In this document: positions 62,190 through 64,000 of the stretch, in pieces | How positions within the stretch are numbered: position 1 is the first letter of the stretch | How the letters are laid out: every line of letters starts with the position of its first letter | Source: Brucella intermedia LMG 3301 | GTDB taxonomy: Bacteria; Pseudomonadota; Alphaproteobacteria; Rhizobiales; Rhizobiaceae | Direction of reading: 5' to 3' | DNA: 64,000 bases | Assembly (NCBI RefSeq): GCF_000182645.1 | Contig: NZ_ACQA01000001.1 | Span: 2,298,001-2,362,000 of the forward strand | The notes under the pieces: generated by a model | Database searches by the model: none | What the model saw: the letters and a program-made list of their open reading frames with translations, nothing else | Told to the model about the DNA's origin: nothing | Program-made: the position numbers and the translations under genes

Positions 62190-62846
62190 ATGCTCGATCC
62201 GGCACATAGAACCGCGCGCGATTTCATTCTGGCCAATACCAGTCTGCAAGCGCCGCCGCATGTGCCGGAAATTCGCCTGCATCTGGCCGACGAAGCCCAC
62301 GACCTCTGGCACAAGACGGAAGAAGAGCTTGCGACAATCGGCCTGCCGCCGCCCTTCTGGGCTTTCGCATGGGCGGGCGGTCAGGGTGTGGCGCGCTATA
62401 TCCTCGATCATCCCGAAACAGTCAAAGGCAAGACCATTCTCGATTTCGCGTCGGGTTCCGGCCTTGTCGCCATCGCTGCCATGCAGGCGGGCGCTGCAAG
62501 CGTGCTGGCATCCGATATCGATCCCTTCGCGCTTCCCGCCATTGAGATCAATGCATCGGCCAATGGCGTGACGGTTTCCCCCACTCTGGATGACCTCATC
62601 GGGCAGGATGGCGGCTGGGATGTGGTCCTGGCAGGCGATGTCTTTTATGAAAAGCCGCTCGCCGAGCGGCTTATTCCCTGGTTTTCGAAGCTTAGCCAAC
62701 GCGGCACCCGCATCATCGTGGGTGATCCGGGCCGCGCCTATCTGCCCAAAGAAAAGCTGCAACAGCTTGCCGTCTATACCGTGCCTGTCACCCGCGCCCT
62801 TGAAGATGCGGAGGTCAAGCACACGACCGTCTGGAGCTTTGGTTAA
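62190..62846 (+). CDS. ETF-beta lysine methyltransferase-like (METTL20 family)
   Basis: Class I SAM methyltransferase of 218 residues. PPPFWAFAWAGGQGVARYIL, the DFASGSGLVAIAAMQAGA motif I and SDIDPFALPAIEINASANGV, with AGDVFYEKPLAERL as the post-II block, match the METTL20/ETFBKMT family, of which a bacterial orthologue in Agrobacterium is reported to methylate EtfB. The substrate assignment is by family. I start at MLDPAHRTARDF with GGAAAAG upstream; an ATG at 62130 is also open. The end overlaps the EamA end by 4 bp. Confidence 0.85.
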   Translation: MLDPAHRTARDFILANTSLQAPPHVPEIRLHLADEAHDLWHKTEEELATIGLPPPFWAFAWAGGQGVARYILDHPETVKGKTILDFASGSGLVAIAAMQAGAASVLASDIDPFALPAIEINASANGVTVSPTLDDLIGQDGGWDVVLAGDVFYEKPLAERLIPWFSKLSQRGTRIIVGDPGRAYLPKEKLQQLAVYTVPVTRALEDAEVKHTTVWSFG

Positions 62847-63715
62847 GCAAAACGCTTCGCGCCCGCCACGCAGACCACCACCACAGCAGCCGTCGCCACC
62901 ATCCCCATGCTGACGGGTTCACCCGCGATACCGGCGGCCAGCATAAGCCCAAAGAACGGCTGGAGAAGCTGCAACTGGCCGACACTGGCGGCTCCGCCCT
63001 GCGCGAGACCACGATACCAGAAGAAAAAGCCGATCAGCATCGAGAACAGCGAGACATAGCCGAGGCTTATCCAGGCTGGCGTGCCGATGCCGACCCATGT
63101 CTCCGGACGCGTCATGACGCTCAGCGGCAGCATGACCGGCAGCGAGAACACCAGCGCCCAGCAGATCACCTGCCAGCCGCCGAGCCTGCGCGAAAGCTGC
63201 GCGCCTTCCGCATAGCCCAGCCCGCAGACGATAACGGCAGCGAGCATCAGCACGTCACCCAGAAGGGTAGACTGGCTCCCCTGCCCGTAGGCATAGGACG
63301 CGACGATGAGGCTCCCGACCACGGAAAACAGCCAGAACGTCGGACGCGGACGCTCCCCTCCGCGCAGGACAGCGAAGATTGCGGTGGCGAGCGGCAGCAA
63401 TCCGATAAAGACAATCGCATGGGCGGAGGTCATGTGCTGGAGTGCCAACCCCGTGAGAAGCGGAAAGCCGACAACCACGCCGAGCGCCACCACGACCAGC
63501 GAAATCACGTCGTTGCGGCGAGGAAAAGGTTCCCGAAAGGCCAGCAGAAGCGCCAGTCCCAGCGCACCGGCAATGGATGCGCGCGCCATTGTCAGGAAGG
63601 TAGGATCGATATCGATAACGGCCAGTCGCGTTGCCGGCAGCGACCCGGAGAAAATCAATACACCCAGAAACCCGTTGATCCATCCCGCAGTTTTACTCCC
63701 AACATTTTTACGCAT
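62843..63715 (-). CDS. EamA/DMT-family transporter
   Basis: A 290-residue membrane protein with ten predicted helices, starting MRKNVGSKTAGWINGFLGVLIFSGSLPATRLAV. The GFPLLTGLALQHMTSAHAIVFIGLLPLATAIFAVL block is the first EamA repeat. It is divergent from a MocR-type regulator across 127 bp, so it is probably that regulator's target. Substrate unknown; amine or amino-acid efflux is common in such pairs. Confidence 0.9.
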   Translation of the reverse strand: MRKNVGSKTAGWINGFLGVLIFSGSLPATRLAVIDIDPTFLTMARASIAGALGLALLLAFREPFPRRNDVISLVVVALGVVVGFPLLTGLALQHMTSAHAIVFIGLLPLATAIFAVLRGGERPRPTFWLFSVVGSLIVASYAYGQGSQSTLLGDVLMLAAVIVCGLGYAEGAQLSRRLGGWQVICWALVFSLPVMLPLSVMTRPETWVGIGTPAWISLGYVSLFSMLIGFFFWYRGLAQGGAASVGQLQLLQPFFGLMLAAGIAGEPVSMGMVATAAVVVVCVAGAKRFA

Positions 63716-63808
63716 TGTGTCTTTTCGGCTTTCTCTAAAATCGTATAAGGATTCGCGAGACAATGCCGTGAAACTGCCGGATTAATCAGGGACAGTTTCT
63801 GGACAATT

Positions 63809-63841
63809 CTGACAAACTGTACTGGTACAAGGGATAGTACA
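63809..63841 (+). promoter_or_regulatory. Operator/promoter of the MocR regulator
   Basis: The 12-bp palindrome TGTAC-TG-GTACA (63818-63829) is followed by a half site GTACA (63837-63841). CTGACA (63809-63814) and GGATAG (63832-63837) could be -35 and -10 with 17 bp between, which would place the transcript start almost on the ATG. Autoregulation plus control of the divergent exporter is the usual pattern for MocR proteins. Confidence 0.45.
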
Positions 63842-63842
63842 G

Positions 63843-64000
63843 ATGATTTCGACGGGCCTGCTGCGCAGCCTCGAAGCTGTAGAAGCCGCTTATGCAAGCG
63901 GCGAAATCGAGCGCGGCAAGGAGGACGCCGCCGTCGACAAAATCCCGCTCGTCGAAAGGGTGATGGGCATTATTCGCGGACGCATTACCGCGATGAGCCT
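63843..64000 (+). CDS. GntR/MocR-family regulator, N-terminus (partial)
   Basis: Only 52 codons are visible before the right edge. After a short leader (MISTGLLRSLEAVEAAYASG) comes LVERVMGIIRGRITAMSL, the first helices of a GntR winged-helix domain. With the divergent EamA gene, a MocR-type regulator (winged helix plus aminotransferase-like domain) is the best guess, but that second domain lies outside the window. Confidence 0.7.
   Translation, partial: MISTGLLRSLEAVEAAYASGEIERGKEDAAVDKIPLVERVMGIIRGRITAMS

Overview
The window looks like a chromosomal segment of an alphaproteobacterium of the order Hyphomicrobiales, most probably Brucella in the broad sense (including Ochrobactrum). The evidence is moderately high GC, protein sequences close to those I know from Brucella (ArgH, SecA, LysA, GpsA), the rhizobial gene orders argH-lptM-lysA, hemC-hemD-mitofilin-hemY, ftsEX and queCDE, and interspersed palindromic repeats of the kind seen between Brucellaceae genes. 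It is almost entirely housekeeping DNA. I see no prophage, insertion sequence, CRISPR array or conjugative module.

Layout. 1-9 kb: partial lysC, ubiG, a five-gene reverse operon (comF, grxC, a nitrilase-family amidase, a DUF1178 protein, an EamA exporter), an NDUFAF5-like methyltransferase, and argJ-GNAT-nudix coupled by 4-bp overlaps. 9-18 kb: a parvulin divergent from secA, then an envelope cluster of polysaccharide flippase, CelD-like acetyltransferase and phosphoethanolamine transferase. 18-26 kb: tRNA-Leu(CAA), a pentapeptide-repeat protein, a PLP sulfur-amino-acid enzyme with a structured leader, a universal stress protein with an FNR/FixK-like box, cysK, 3-hydroxybutyryl-CoA dehydrogenase and etfBA. 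26-33 kb: queCDE behind a class I preQ1 riboswitch, a PduO-type adenosyltransferase, a HIG1 protein, an SDR enzyme, a BrkB-like protein, EamA and LysE transporters, and tlpA. 33-47 kb: argH-lptM-lysA, a TIGR02302 membrane protein, hpt, a methyltransferase, hisC-tyrC, DUF2125, ChaC-like, YggT and ppa. 47-54 kb: plsC, YdcF, ftsEX, a zinc-ribbon-like neighbour gene, a small lipoprotein, aqpZ, an MFS exporter and TerB. 54-64 kb: hemY, mitofilin-like, hemD and hemC, then tsaD-gpsA, a YciI-EVE-methyltransferase cluster, and an EamA exporter divergent from a partial MocR regulator.

Functional links. The electron-transfer flavoprotein pair sits with a beta-oxidation dehydrogenase, and about 37 kb away is a methyltransferase resembling the ETF-beta lysine methyltransferase METTL20. 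The EtfB recognition loop that METTL20 modifies is intact here. Queuosine precursor synthesis (queCDE) is controlled by its own product through the riboswitch.

Notable oddities. hemY and the adjacent mitofilin-like gene each carry a one-base frameshift in a short G/C run. A 55-bp interspersed repeat is present as three head-to-tail copies between etfA and hbd. The metB-like leader can fold to hide its ribosome binding site. Two very small unannotated proteins are also possible. All calls were made by reading the sequence, with no database search.
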